The notes under the pieces: model-generated
Told to the model about the DNA's origin: nothing
Database searches by the model: none
What the model saw: the letters and a program-made list of their open reading frames with translations, nothing else
Shown here: positions 47,967 through 55,977 of the stretch, in pieces
How the letters are laid out: each line of letters opens with the position of its first letter
Numbering within the stretch: the first letter of the stretch is position 1
Program-made: the position numbers and the translations under genes
DNA from: Bacteroidota bacterium
GTDB taxonomy: Bacteria; Bacteroidota; Bacteroidia; Chitinophagales; Saprospiraceae
Length of the DNA stretch: 64,000 bases
Assembly: GCA_016124585.1 (NCBI GenBank)
Contig: WGNL01000013.1
Location: forward strand, 235,249 to 299,248
Reading direction: 5' to 3'

Positions 47967-48359
47967 TTAAATCTTTCTTGTCTTTAAAAAATTGAAAACT
48001 GAAGTCCTTTCCATCCAAAGCAAAGATGCCGTACACAGAGCAACAATGATAGCCATGAAAAACAATTGTCCGCCATCACCTAGCACCTCAATTCCCAAAA
48101 CAAAAAGATGGGAAGCGATAGCACCTAAAATCGTACCCAAGGCTAGTGCAGCACCTATCCAAGTTGTGCGGGGAATAAGCAGTAAAATACTGGCAATCAG
48201 CTCTACAATGCCAGAACCGATTCGTCCCCAAGGCTCCATTCCCATAGTTTTGAAAATATAGACAGATTCTTCAGCACCTGTAAATTTGAAAAAAAGTGTC
48301 TGCAATAAGATAAAAGCTGCGATGATGCGCAGTGCCCACTTTAGTAAGTTAATAGTCAT
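47967..48359 (-). CDS. DoxX-family membrane protein
   Basis: 130 residues with four transmembrane segments (about 8-25, 46-65, 70-90, 98-116). The DoxX layout is visible in LFFKFTGAEESVYIFKTMGMEPWGRIGSGIVELIASILLLIP (family core) and GAALALGTILGAIASHL. DoxX-like proteins are small inner-membrane proteins linked to redox and oxidative-stress responses in several bacteria, with no settled mechanism. It lies 58 bases before the chosen start of the LytTR gene and 78 bases after the YHS gene on the same strand. Confidence 0.85.
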   Translation of the reverse strand: MTINLLKWALRIIAAFILLQTLFFKFTGAEESVYIFKTMGMEPWGRIGSGIVELIASILLLIPRTTWIGAALALGTILGAIASHLFVLGIEVLGDGGQLFFMAIIVALCTASLLWMERTSVFNFLKTRKI

Positions 48360-48437
48360 GATTAAGATTGGTTAGTGTATAAGTTTTGCTTGGAAATTAA
48401 GAGGATTGGGGAGGTATATTCTATGCCAATAAATCAA

Positions 48438-48908
48438 TCACTTGTATATTTTCTTCCAATTTGAATCAGCTTTGTTCTTTAATTCTGATTCATTTTTGTT
48501 CCAAGTCGTCAGCGTATTATTGAAAAAAGCATTGTAAAATAGGTAAAGTTTACCATTAATTAACTTATAAGTGTTGGGGTCAACTTCCACTTTTTCACCT
48601 GATGCTCCCATGGCATATGCACACCAGCCACCATATTGTGGTTTGTATTTATCTGGATTTTGCAAAAAAGTTGCTTTATTCTTTTCATTAGAAAAATAAT
48701 AAGTAGCGCCCTCGGAAGTTACCTGAATATTTGACTTTCCTTTTTGGGGCTTATTTCCATTAAAATAAGAAACAGCATCATACCCGTTCAAAGCCAAATC
48801 TTTTTCAAGATTATAATGCTTTTTTATTAGGCTTGAACCAACGTTTTGGGCAATTAAAGTTGTAACAGTAAATGCAGACAATAAAGTTAAAATGATTAAA
48901 TTTCTCAT
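48438..48908 (-). CDS. Exported YHS-domain protein
   Basis: 156 residues with a signal peptide ending near TLIAQ. The YHS-type core is LALNGYDAVSYFNGNKPQKG (about 38-57), followed by YYFSNEKNKATFLQNPDKYKPQYGGWCAYAM, the typical second half. YHS domains are small metal-associated modules, and this Y-D-x-V-S-Y-F version is common in exported proteins found with redox genes. It sits between msrBA and doxX. Confidence 0.87.
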   Translation of the reverse strand: MRNLIILTLLSAFTVTTLIAQNVGSSLIKKHYNLEKDLALNGYDAVSYFNGNKPQKGKSNIQVTSEGATYYFSNEKNKATFLQNPDKYKPQYGGWCAYAMGASGEKVEVDPNTYKLINGKLYLFYNAFFNNTLTTWNKNESELKNKADSNWKKIYK

Positions 48909-48980
48909 TCAGAAAAACATTAGGAAGAGTGAAGTTCTGAATAAAAATAATCCACTCAAAACTTCACTCTCTGATTATTC

Positions 48981-50039
48981 TCATTTATTGATTTCGTCCT
49001 TTTTCAAATCCTTGAATATCTTCTCAAATTTCTCCATTTTAGGCTGAATTACAGCACGACAATAAGGTTGATTCTTATTATTGGCAAAATAATCTTGATG
49101 ATATTCTTCCGCTTTATAAAAGCCATCATATTTAACCACTTCTGTTACGATTGGATTGTCATAAACCTTTTCCTTTGTGAAAGCTGCTATTAATTCATTA
49201 GCAGTTTTTTGCTGAGTTTCATTCCTGTAAAATATAGCTGAACGATATTGAGAACCTTGGTCAGCACCTTGTCGATTGAGCGTAGTTGGGTCGTGCATGG
49301 TAAAAAACACCTTGAACACCTCTGCCAATGTAATCACAGACGAGTCAAAAACCACCTGAATTGCTTCTGCATGGCCAGTATTCCCATCACTTACTGTGTA
49401 ATAGGAGGCATCTTTTGCTTCGCCCCCCGCATAACCTGAAATGACAGAAGTTACCCCTTTCAGTTCTTCAAACACAGCCTCCATACACCAAAAACAACCA
49501 CCTGCCATCGTAATGGTGTCCAATTGTATAGCATTTGCCATATTGGATTGAATGGCATCCGCCCCCTCAAACCCAAGCGAAAGTGAGTTGACACAATAGC
49601 GCAAGCCCGTTTCAGTCGGCCCATCATCGAACAAATGACCTAAATGGCTTCCACAGCGAGCACATAAAATTTCAGTACGATGCATCCCAAGTGAATTATC
49701 GTCCTGTTTAATGACGTGACCTTCAATTTCACCATCAAAACTAGGCCATCCGCAATTGCTTTCAAACTTTGCATCGCTTGTAAACAATGGATAATTGCAA
49801 GCTGCACATCGATAAGTGCCATCCTCTTTATTCTTTAATAAAGCCCCCGTAAAAGGCCTTTCAGTAGCCTTATCCCGCAATACTGCATATTGTTCAGGGG
49901 TTAGTATTTTTTTCCACTCAGTTTCAGTTTTATTCACTTCAAATTGTTGGACGGTAGCCCTATTTTTTTGGGCACAGGAACTCATTGAAAACATTAGAAC
50001 CAAAAAGATTGGAAATAATTTACTGGTTTGATACATCAT
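48981..50039 (-). CDS. msrBA: MsrB-MsrA fusion, exported peptide methionine sulfoxide reductase
   Basis: 352 residues with a lipoprotein-like signal (MFSMSSCAQ), so it probably works in the periplasm. The MsrB domain comes first: zinc Cys pairs in [10 protein letters not shown] and [11 protein letters not shown], and the catalytic Cys in LRYCVNS (about 150). The MsrA domain follows with catalytic [11 protein letters not shown] (about 178-188). Together they reduce both R- and S-methionine sulfoxide in oxidised proteins. The B-then-A order is the less frequent arrangement but known in Bacteroidota. It lies 180 bases downstream of the anti-sigma gene, consistent with control by that sigma factor. 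Confidence 0.94.
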   Translation of the reverse strand: MMYQTSKLFPIFLVLMFSMSSCAQKNRATVQQFEVNKTETEWKKILTPEQYAVLRDKATERPFTGALLKNKEDGTYRCAACNYPLFTSDAKFESNCGWPSFDGEIEGHVIKQDDNSLGMHRTEILCARCGSHLGHLFDDGPTETGLRYCVNSLSLGFEGADAIQSNMANAIQLDTITMAGGCFWCMEAVFEELKGVTSVISGYAGGEAKDASYYTVSDGNTGHAEAIQVVFDSSVITLAEVFKVFFTMHDPTTLNRQGADQGSQYRSAIFYRNETQQKTANELIAAFTKEKVYDNPIVTEVVKYDGFYKAEEYHQDYFANNKNQPYCRAVIQPKMEKFEKIFKDLKKDEINK

Positions 50040-50219
50040 AATTCTATTTTTTTGAAGGTATAGACGGCTTTTAAATCATTTCCTTACAAAGCAGAAAAAA
50101 ATTTTGAGGTTGAAATGAAAATTTATAGAATTTACATGGAATAAAATCAGCAAAGCAATACTACCCAATTTTAGCATTTTACTTACAAACACTAATAGAA
50201 TGGCTATAAAAATCCAGAT

Positions 50220-50483
50220 TTAGGAAAGATTATTAGACTTCAACTTTTTTTTAAAATCATCTGAAGCAGAAAAAGGTGGGTTTTGAGAGATATTCTCGAT
50301 ATATTTTTCCAATGATTTGTCTATTACTTTGTTCTGTTTTACAAAATTGGAACAGCATCGACAGTAATACAAGTGTATCCTAAGTTCAATTCGTTTGATT
50401 AAAGGAAGTTTCATTTCCTGTGATTGCAAGGCCATTAGCGACACTTCCTCGCAATTATTTAATATTTTGTGTAAATATTTCAT
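50220..50483 (-). CDS. Small zinc-finger anti-sigma-like protein
   Basis: 87 residues, soluble, no membrane helix. The zinc motif H-x3-C-x2-C is present in RIHLYYCRCC (about 37-46), preceded by NCEEVSLMALQSQEMKLPLIKRIE, the typical first half of a ZAS/zf-HC2 anti-sigma module. It begins three bases after the stop of the ECF sigma gene, so the two are translated together. Cytoplasmic ZAS proteins often release their sigma factor on thiol oxidation; that is family knowledge and fits the neighbouring methionine sulfoxide reductase. Confidence 0.82.
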   Translation of the reverse strand: MKYLHKILNNCEEVSLMALQSQEMKLPLIKRIELRIHLYYCRCCSNFVKQNKVIDKSLEKYIENISQNPPFSASDDFKKKLKSNNLS

Positions 50484-50486
50484 TTA

Positions 50487-51059
50487 TTACATAATTCCTT
50501 GTCGTTCTAAACAGGCTCTTAGCAATATTTTTGACCGATGAATGACCACCCAATAGTTTGACGAAGTAATGCCATGTTCCTTACAAATTTCTTCACTAGG
50601 GACATCTTCAAGGTACTTAGCCACAAAAACGCTGCGGAGTTTACCAGGCATTTTCAAAATACAATCCTCCAAAATATCACGAAACTCCTTGCCTAGCAAG
50701 TAGTCCTCACCACTATTTGAGAAGTAGTTAGGACGTATAATTGACTTAAAGCGGCCATAATTCGTTTCATCAAAAACTGAATTTTTAAAGCTCGAATCGG
50801 TATCAATTATGTATTCAGACAATGCTCTTTGGGAATTTTTCTTTCGGTAAAAATCAATTAATTTATTGCGAAGGATACTTGTGAGCCAAGTTTTTTCACT
50901 GCTTTCCCCCTTGAAACCTTCCTTTGCTTTAAAAGCTGAAAGAAAGGTCTCTTGCACCAAATCTTCAGCCTCTTCTTTGCTTCCTGTTTTCAGAAATGCC
51001 AGAGAATACAGGTAATCCGTATAATTATCGACCCAATTGGCAGGATTCAGTTCATTCAT
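50487..51059 (-). CDS. ECF RNA polymerase sigma factor (second)
   Basis: From the ATG at 51059 the protein has 190 residues; the frame extends upstream to a TTG at 51101. Region 2 is at about 10-80 (NYTDYLYSLAFLKTGSKEEAEDLVQETFLSAFKAK) and region 4 at about 130-185 (LRSVFVAKYLEDVPSEEICKEHGITSSNYWVVIHRSKILLR). The type is that of sigma factors paired with small cytoplasmic ZAS proteins. It heads the group sigma, anti-sigma, msrBA, YHS, doxX. Confidence 0.92.
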   Translation of the reverse strand: MNELNPANWVDNYTDYLYSLAFLKTGSKEEAEDLVQETFLSAFKAKEGFKGESSEKTWLTSILRNKLIDFYRKKNSQRALSEYIIDTDSSFKNSVFDETNYGRFKSIIRPNYFSNSGEDYLLGKEFRDILEDCILKMPGKLRSVFVAKYLEDVPSEEICKEHGITSSNYWVVIHRSKILLRACLERQGIM

Positions 51060-51166
51060 CTTTGCGCTGAATTGTTGCTTAAACTGCAGTTTCAGCGTCA
51101 AAGTTAATCGTAGGATTTACATTACAGCTTTTCTTTAATGGCATTATCACCATTTACGATTTCCAA

Positions 51167-52447
51167 TTACCAAAACTTTTTTCCTTGCAAACGCTCCAAT
51201 GTCAATACGGATTGGCAAAGTTGAAACTCATACTGCAGAGATTGCAGTTGGGCCTGCTCCAAATTATTCTGCGCTGTTAGGACATCAGTATTTGATGCCA
51301 CCCCATTTTCGAAACGAACATTAGCTAATTTTAAGGCAGTTTTGGCTTGCTCAATAATAGTTTTTGTATTGTCAAATTTCACCTGGTTTGCCTTTGCATC
51401 AACTTCGTTTTGAGCAATCTCATTACGCAAACTTTCCGAAACGCCCTCAGCTGCTGCTTTGGCAGCATTTAAACCTAGTTCGCTCAAATGCAACTGTTGC
51501 CTGTCACGGCCCCCCACATATAATGGGTAAGAAATCCCAACACCAGCTCCCCAATTAAAACGCATCTCTTCAATGTCAGGAACATAGCCATTTCTAAAAC
51601 CAAGGCCACCATTATAATTGATAGAAGGTCGTAGGTACTTGCGGTTCAATATAATCTCTTTTTCAGCTACACCTACTTTTGCTTGCGCTATCGCTAATTC
51701 AAGGTTGGAAGATGGATTAGCATCTGAGTTAAATGATTGAAAATCAAAGGTTTGACTACTGACTTCGTATTTATCGACACCAGTAAGCATAGCCAGTAAA
51801 ACCTGTTGTTTTTCAACATTTGCATACAAATCAGTTTGTCGGTTTTGGGCATTAGCAAGCGCAACTTTTGCATTCATTAAATCCAATTCCAGTGCATCGC
51901 CATGATTAAATTTCGAATTAACTTGTTCTAAGTTTGCCTGCAAGGATTTTAATTGATCATCCTGCACTGCCACTGATTTTTTCAAAAAAACCAATCCATA
52001 ATATACCTGAGCAACTTGATAAGCAATGGCTTGACGTTGAGCTTCGAGGGTGCCTTTGCTGACGGCAGCCTCTGCAATTGCTTTTTCAATTTGAGCTTTT
52101 GTTTTGCCGAAATCAAAAATCAAACCGGTAGCGTTTAAACCTAGATTGTAGTTGTCATTAGGCTGAAATTTGAATTTCTGCTCTTGTCCAGGGCTTCCAA
52201 ACGCAACTTCTGCCACCGGACTGATATATTGGAATGTGGCTTGCGAAGTAATTACCGGCAAACGTTGGCCACGTGCCATATCCACTTTTATAGCAGCAGA
52301 TTGGGAAGCTGCTTCCAATTCCCGAAATCTCGGATAATAGTCAAATGCTTTTTGCACTAAATCTACCAATTCAGGGTTGGCAGAATCTTGCGAATAGCCA
52401 AAACGAGAAAATAAAAGAACAACAAAGAATATGATTGATTTTTTCAT
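51167..52447 (-). CDS. TolC-family outer-membrane efflux protein
   Basis: 426 residues with a signal peptide ending at FGYSQ. Two OEP repeats are present (about 30-200 and 230-420), with long coiled helices and the typical LDLMNAKVALANAQN and NTDVLTAQNNLEQAQL stretches. It should trimerise as the outer-membrane duct for the HlyD and MFS proteins upstream. It is the last gene of the emr-like operon, 37 bases after the MFS gene. Confidence 0.93.
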   Translation of the reverse strand: MKKSIIFFVVLLFSRFGYSQDSANPELVDLVQKAFDYYPRFRELEAASQSAAIKVDMARGQRLPVITSQATFQYISPVAEVAFGSPGQEQKFKFQPNDNYNLGLNATGLIFDFGKTKAQIEKAIAEAAVSKGTLEAQRQAIAYQVAQVYYGLVFLKKSVAVQDDQLKSLQANLEQVNSKFNHGDALELDLMNAKVALANAQNRQTDLYANVEKQQVLLAMLTGVDKYEVSSQTFDFQSFNSDANPSSNLELAIAQAKVGVAEKEIILNRKYLRPSINYNGGLGFRNGYVPDIEEMRFNWGAGVGISYPLYVGGRDRQQLHLSELGLNAAKAAAEGVSESLRNEIAQNEVDAKANQVKFDNTKTIIEQAKTALKLANVRFENGVASNTDVLTAQNNLEQAQLQSLQYEFQLCQSVLTLERLQGKKFW

Positions 52448-52484
52448 GATTGCAAAATTTATTAATCAGTTTATACGGCACAAA

Positions 52485-54047
52485 TTAATGTGCTTCTGCC
52501 GCAGCTTTAAGCGAGGCAGCTGAAGCTTTTTTACTTTCAATCAATAAAATTATGGGCAACGAAAGCACAAAAAATGTTGCCACCATTTGAAAAGAATCAA
52601 GATAAGAAAGCAGTAAGGATTGCTTTGAAACTACTGCATCAATATTTGCCAAAGCGAGTTTTGATGCATCAAAAGCATCCATGCCCCGTCCTATCAATGA
52701 GTTCGTAATGCCATTAATCCTTTCGTCGGTTAGCGGTTGTCCAGCCACAACGTTGGCAATCAGGTCAGTTCGGTGTTGCGCAGAACGATTGTGGATAAAA
52801 GTATTTAAAACGGCAATACCCATAGCGCCACCCAATTGACGAAACATGTTACTAATGGCAATTCCCATTGGCATTTGTTGGGGTGTTAACGTAGAAACAG
52901 AACTATTGATAAGTGGTATGTTCGTAAACGCCAGTGCAAATCCACGTACCATAAGGGCCGAGATAAAAAGCCAGGCATATGCATCCGCATTTAAGCGGGT
53001 CATCATCATGCAGAAAATAAAAAAGAAAATGTAACCACAAAAAACCATGAGACGTGGGGGTACCCCATTAGTCAACATTTTACCCACAATCGGAAAAATA
53101 AAAAGCATGAACCCCGCTCCAGGAATCAATAACAAGCCTGTTAGCGTTGCTGAATAATTTGTAATTCTTTGTGCAAAAAGTGGGTACATAAATACCGAAC
53201 TAAATAAGCCAAAGCCAATTATTACCATTAGTATTGTACCTATTGCAAGATTTCTATTTTTAAGAACCCTTATATCCACAACAGGTGTTCGTGTAGCCAG
53301 TTCTCGCCATATAAATAAGCCAAAGCATATTACTGTAATTGCAGAAAATGTGGTAATAGTTGGATTGTCAAACCAATCATCTGTAGCTCCTCGCTCCAGC
53401 ACATATTGTAATGGTGCCACCCAACCAACAAGTAAAGCAATACCAATTCCATCAACTCTAATTTTAGAGCGGTCGATATTCAATTCATCTGTTTTTTTTT
53501 CAATAAATGCATTCGAAAGTAAAAAAGCTAAAATTCCAATTGGTATATTAATCAAAAACATCCATGACCAATGATAATTATCGACTATAATACCGCCCAA
53601 AGTAGGGCCAAAGGTCGGCCCAAGTACTACACCAATGCCAAATATAGCTGAGGCCATTGGACGTTGCTTAATTTCAAAAGTATCAAAAAGTATACCTTGC
53701 GAAACAGATAATAATGCCCCACCTCCAACACCTTGAATAAAGCGGAAAGCTACTAAGGTCCATAAATCACTGGCATACCCACAAAAAAATGATGCTATTG
53801 TAAATACAGCGATGGAAGCCATGAAATAATTCTTCCTGCCGAAGTAACGCTGAAAAAAACCAGTCATTGGAATAACGACCACATTTGCAATCGCATAACT
53901 CGTTATTACCCATGCAACGTCTTCAATATTTACACCAAGATTTCCCGACATTTCATTAAGGCCAACATTTACGATGGAAGTATCTATCAACTCCATGATA
54001 GCTGCCGTAATGACCGTTATGACGACGATTATTTTTTTGAAACCCAT
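52485..54047 (-). CDS. emrB: EmrB-like DHA2 family MFS drug exporter
   Basis: 520 residues with 14 predicted helices. DHA2 markers are the early ELIDTSIVNVGLNEMSGNLG stretch, motif A-type YFGRKNYF, and motif C-like IGVVLGPTFGPTLGG (about 143-157). It exports hydrophobic compounds in exchange for protons and works with the HlyD adaptor and TolC as a tripartite pump. It lies 55 bases after the adaptor gene. Substrate unknown; the divergent MarR regulator probably senses one. Confidence 0.93.
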   Translation of the reverse strand: MGFKKIIVVITVITAAIMELIDTSIVNVGLNEMSGNLGVNIEDVAWVITSYAIANVVVIPMTGFFQRYFGRKNYFMASIAVFTIASFFCGYASDLWTLVAFRFIQGVGGGALLSVSQGILFDTFEIKQRPMASAIFGIGVVLGPTFGPTLGGIIVDNYHWSWMFLINIPIGILAFLLSNAFIEKKTDELNIDRSKIRVDGIGIALLVGWVAPLQYVLERGATDDWFDNPTITTFSAITVICFGLFIWRELATRTPVVDIRVLKNRNLAIGTILMVIIGFGLFSSVFMYPLFAQRITNYSATLTGLLLIPGAGFMLFIFPIVGKMLTNGVPPRLMVFCGYIFFFIFCMMMTRLNADAYAWLFISALMVRGFALAFTNIPLINSSVSTLTPQQMPMGIAISNMFRQLGGAMGIAVLNTFIHNRSAQHRTDLIANVVAGQPLTDERINGITNSLIGRGMDAFDASKLALANIDAVVSKQSLLLSYLDSFQMVATFFVLSLPIILLIESKKASAASLKAAAEAH

Positions 54048-54102
54048 TTTTATTAATTGAAAATGGAGAATAAGATTTAATGCGGCTGACTTTATTACGT
54101 AA

Positions 54103-55227
54103 TTAATTCACCCTTACATCTACCTCAACAGATAGACCAGCACGCAACACACCCTTCAATTCAGCCGGGTTGTCAATATTGATTCGCACAGGAACACGCT
54201 GGGTCGTTTTTACCCAATTACCACTCGCATTGTCAGCAGGTAAAAGAGAAAATTTTGCGCCAGTCGCCTCTGAAAGCGAAGCTACTTTGCCTGTAATTTT
54301 TACACTTTTATAGGCATCCATGTGCACCTCAACGTTTTGCCCTTCCTTCAAGCGGTCAATTTGAGTTTCCTTGAAATTTGCGACAATCCAATATTGGTCA
54401 TCGTTTACAATGGTACACAGGTTTTGGCCAGGCTGGACATACTGACCTGGCTCGATGTTTTTCCGACCGATTTTACCATCTATCGGTGCCACGATTCGAG
54501 TATAAGTGAGTTTCAATTTGGCCTGATCAAGCTGTGATTTTCGGACAGAAATGGCAGCCTCTGCCCTACTTTGTTGGGCAGCTATCCGCTGAAGTTGGGC
54601 TTGGGCTTTCACTACTTGAGCTTGCCCACTGTTTACTCCACCGGATGAGAAAGCTTTTTGGTCGATAGAAGCCTCATAGGCTTTCACCTGTTCCTCATAC
54701 CGGGCCTTTGAATCTTCCAACTGGTGCTGGGTTATGGCTTTTTCAGCGAAAAGTTTTTGATCACGCTGATAATCCTGAAAGGCTTTGTCCCTTCGCACTG
54801 CAATTACCTCAGCATTTGCAGCGACAGCTTTCACATTCAAGTTTGCGTTGTCAACACCAACTTTTGCTGCACGCAAATCTGCTTGTACTGCTGCGAGGTC
54901 AGCTTTTGCTTGTTCAAGTTCTGATTCAGCCTGAGCAAAGTCAGCCTCGGCTTGCTGTACTGCCAATTGGTATTCCTTGTCATCAATTAAAGCAATGGTG
55001 TCTCCAGCTTTCACCGTTGCATAATCGCTCACGGTAACCGTTTGGACATAGCCTGCCACCCTTGCCAAAACTGGGGAAAAATGCGTTTCAATCTGCGCAT
55101 TGTCAGTCGTCTCAAAGTGCTTACTGTTGTAATACCATTGCCAGCCAAAATAAACAGCCACCAATAGTAATACTCCAATTATGATAAAACGGACAGGGCT
55201 TTTTTTCTTTTTTTCTTGAGCTTCCAT
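54103..55227 (-). CDS. emrA: EmrA-like HlyD-family periplasmic adaptor
   Basis: 374 residues with an N-terminal transmembrane helix (about 13-30, IIIGVLLLVAVYFGWQWYY). The barrel-sandwich hybrid halves (FSPVLARVAGYVQTVTVSDY; TRIVAPIDGKIGRKNIEPGQ) flank a long coiled-coil hairpin (about 85-210) rich in Ala, Gln and Glu. The C-terminal beta domain contains IVANFKETQIDRLKEGQNVEV, typical of EmrA. It joins EmrB in the inner membrane to TolC. It is the first gene of the operon, with its promoter and operator in the gap to marR. Confidence 0.93.
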   Translation of the reverse strand: MEAQEKKKKSPVRFIIIGVLLLVAVYFGWQWYYNSKHFETTDNAQIETHFSPVLARVAGYVQTVTVSDYATVKAGDTIALIDDKEYQLAVQQAEADFAQAESELEQAKADLAAVQADLRAAKVGVDNANLNVKAVAANAEVIAVRRDKAFQDYQRDQKLFAEKAITQHQLEDSKARYEEQVKAYEASIDQKAFSSGGVNSGQAQVVKAQAQLQRIAAQQSRAEAAISVRKSQLDQAKLKLTYTRIVAPIDGKIGRKNIEPGQYVQPGQNLCTIVNDDQYWIVANFKETQIDRLKEGQNVEVHMDAYKSVKITGKVASLSEATGAKFSLLPADNASGNWVKTTQRVPVRINIDNPAELKGVLRAGLSVEVDVRVN

Positions 55228-55267
55228 GGTAGAAAAATTTGAAGTCGGACATAGTTTAGGGCCAACA

Positions 55268-55284
55268 AGTCAATCTAGTTGACC
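55268..55284. promoter_or_regulatory. Second MarR-type operator copy
   Basis: AGTCAA-N5-TTGAC occurs here with the same half-sites and the same five-base spacer as the main operator at 55321-55337, 53 bases away centre to centre. It lies just inside the predicted emrA leader, where a bound repressor could block elongation or bend the DNA. Confidence 0.55.
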
Positions 55285-55295
55285 AAAATCGGCGG

Positions 55296-55326
55296 CAAAG
55301 GTAAACTTGGTTGACTAAATAGTCAA
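55296..55326 (-). promoter_or_regulatory. Promoter of the emrAB-tolC operon
   Basis: On the minus strand TACCTTTG (55303-55296) matches the -7 consensus TAnnTTTG, and TTG at 55326-55324 is the -33 element with a 20-nt spacer. The predicted start is near 55289, a leader of about 60 nt. The -33 element lies in the left half of the operator palindrome. Confidence 0.65.
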
Positions 55327-55337
55327 GCAAGTTGACT
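55311..55337. promoter_or_regulatory. Main MarR-type operator
   Basis: Two overlapping palindromes share a half-site: TTGACTA-AA-TAGTCAA (55311-55326) and AGTCAA-GCAAG-TTGACT (55321-55337). The second contains the -33 TTG elements of both divergent promoters. A MarR dimer bound here would block both promoters, so autoregulation together with pump control is expected. Confidence 0.65.
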
Positions 55338-55362
55338 ATTTTTATAAAAAAAATTAATTTTG
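55332..55362 (+). promoter_or_regulatory. Promoter of the marR gene
   Basis: TAATTTTG (55355-55362) matches TAnnTTTG, with TTG at 55332-55334 as the -33 element and a 20-nt spacer, the mirror image of the emr promoter. The leader to the ATG at 55401 is about 30 nt. Confidence 0.65.
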
Positions 55363-55400
55363 CCGAAGATTAAGTTAAAACAGCAGCACGACTAAATGGT

Positions 55401-55910
55401 ATGGATACAAAATTGTCAACCGAATTCTTCGAAATGTATAGTCAGATGAAGCGCCGAAATGTTTACCGACTTGTAATAAGATATGGTAAGTACATGGCTG
55501 CAAGGGCAGAAACAATTGCACATGAAAGAGGATTTCTGGATTTCAAAATCCAGTACATGGGTTTCCTTGCCAATATTGATTCCAAAGGGACTACCTCAAG
55601 CGAATTAGCCCGCTGTATTCATGTAACCAAGCAAGCCACCTCCAAAATGGTCAAGGAAATTGAAAAATTGGGGTACATAGAATTTAGACCGCATGAAAAT
55701 GATGGTAGAGCAAACGTCATTCACTTAACTAACAAAGGCGAGGAATTGCTAAAATTAGGAATCACTATTTCCGAAATTCTTAAAAATGACATGGTTGAAA
55801 TAGTTGGTGAGGATAACGTAGAGCATTTGATTGATACTTTACAAAAGCTAAATGCCCACGTCGATGACAATCAACTTTGGAAGGAACTTACTTCATCTCC
55901 GTTTAAATAA
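55401..55910 (+). CDS. MarR-family transcriptional regulator of the efflux operon
   Basis: 169 residues. The winged helix lies at about 65-125 (TSSELARCIHVTKQATSKMVKEIEKLGYIEFRP, then the wing HENDGRANVIHLTNKGEELL). Flanking helices form the dimer interface. It is divergent from emrAB-tolC across 173 bases that contain two like operators. It most probably represses the pump and itself until a ligand is bound. Start chosen at the ATG that gives the full N-terminal helix. Confidence 0.92.
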   Translation: MDTKLSTEFFEMYSQMKRRNVYRLVIRYGKYMAARAETIAHERGFLDFKIQYMGFLANIDSKGTTSSELARCIHVTKQATSKMVKEIEKLGYIEFRPHENDGRANVIHLTNKGEELLKLGITISEILKNDMVEIVGEDNVEHLIDTLQKLNAHVDDNQLWKELTSSPFK

Positions 55911-55911
55911 A

Positions 55912-55941
55912 AACGGCAGCCACCAATTTGGCGACTGCCGT
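55912..55941 (-). terminator. Terminator between marR and the convergent T9SS gene
   Basis: AACGGCAG (55912-55919) and CTGCCGTT (55934-55941) form an 8-bp stem with a partly paired loop. On the minus strand it is followed by TTTTATTTAAAC, so it mainly serves the gene that ends at 55978, and it can also end marR, whose stop is adjacent. Confidence 0.75.
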
Positions 55942-55977
55942 TCATAAAATTCAAATCTTTGGTAAAAGATTTGGTAA

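Noticed and set aside
48926..48970. Hairpin AGAGTGAAGTT / AACTTCACTCT between msrBA and the YHS gene
   Set aside because: The arms match, but the loop is over 20 bases and the T-tract on the minus strand is weak and distant, so I do not list it as a terminator.
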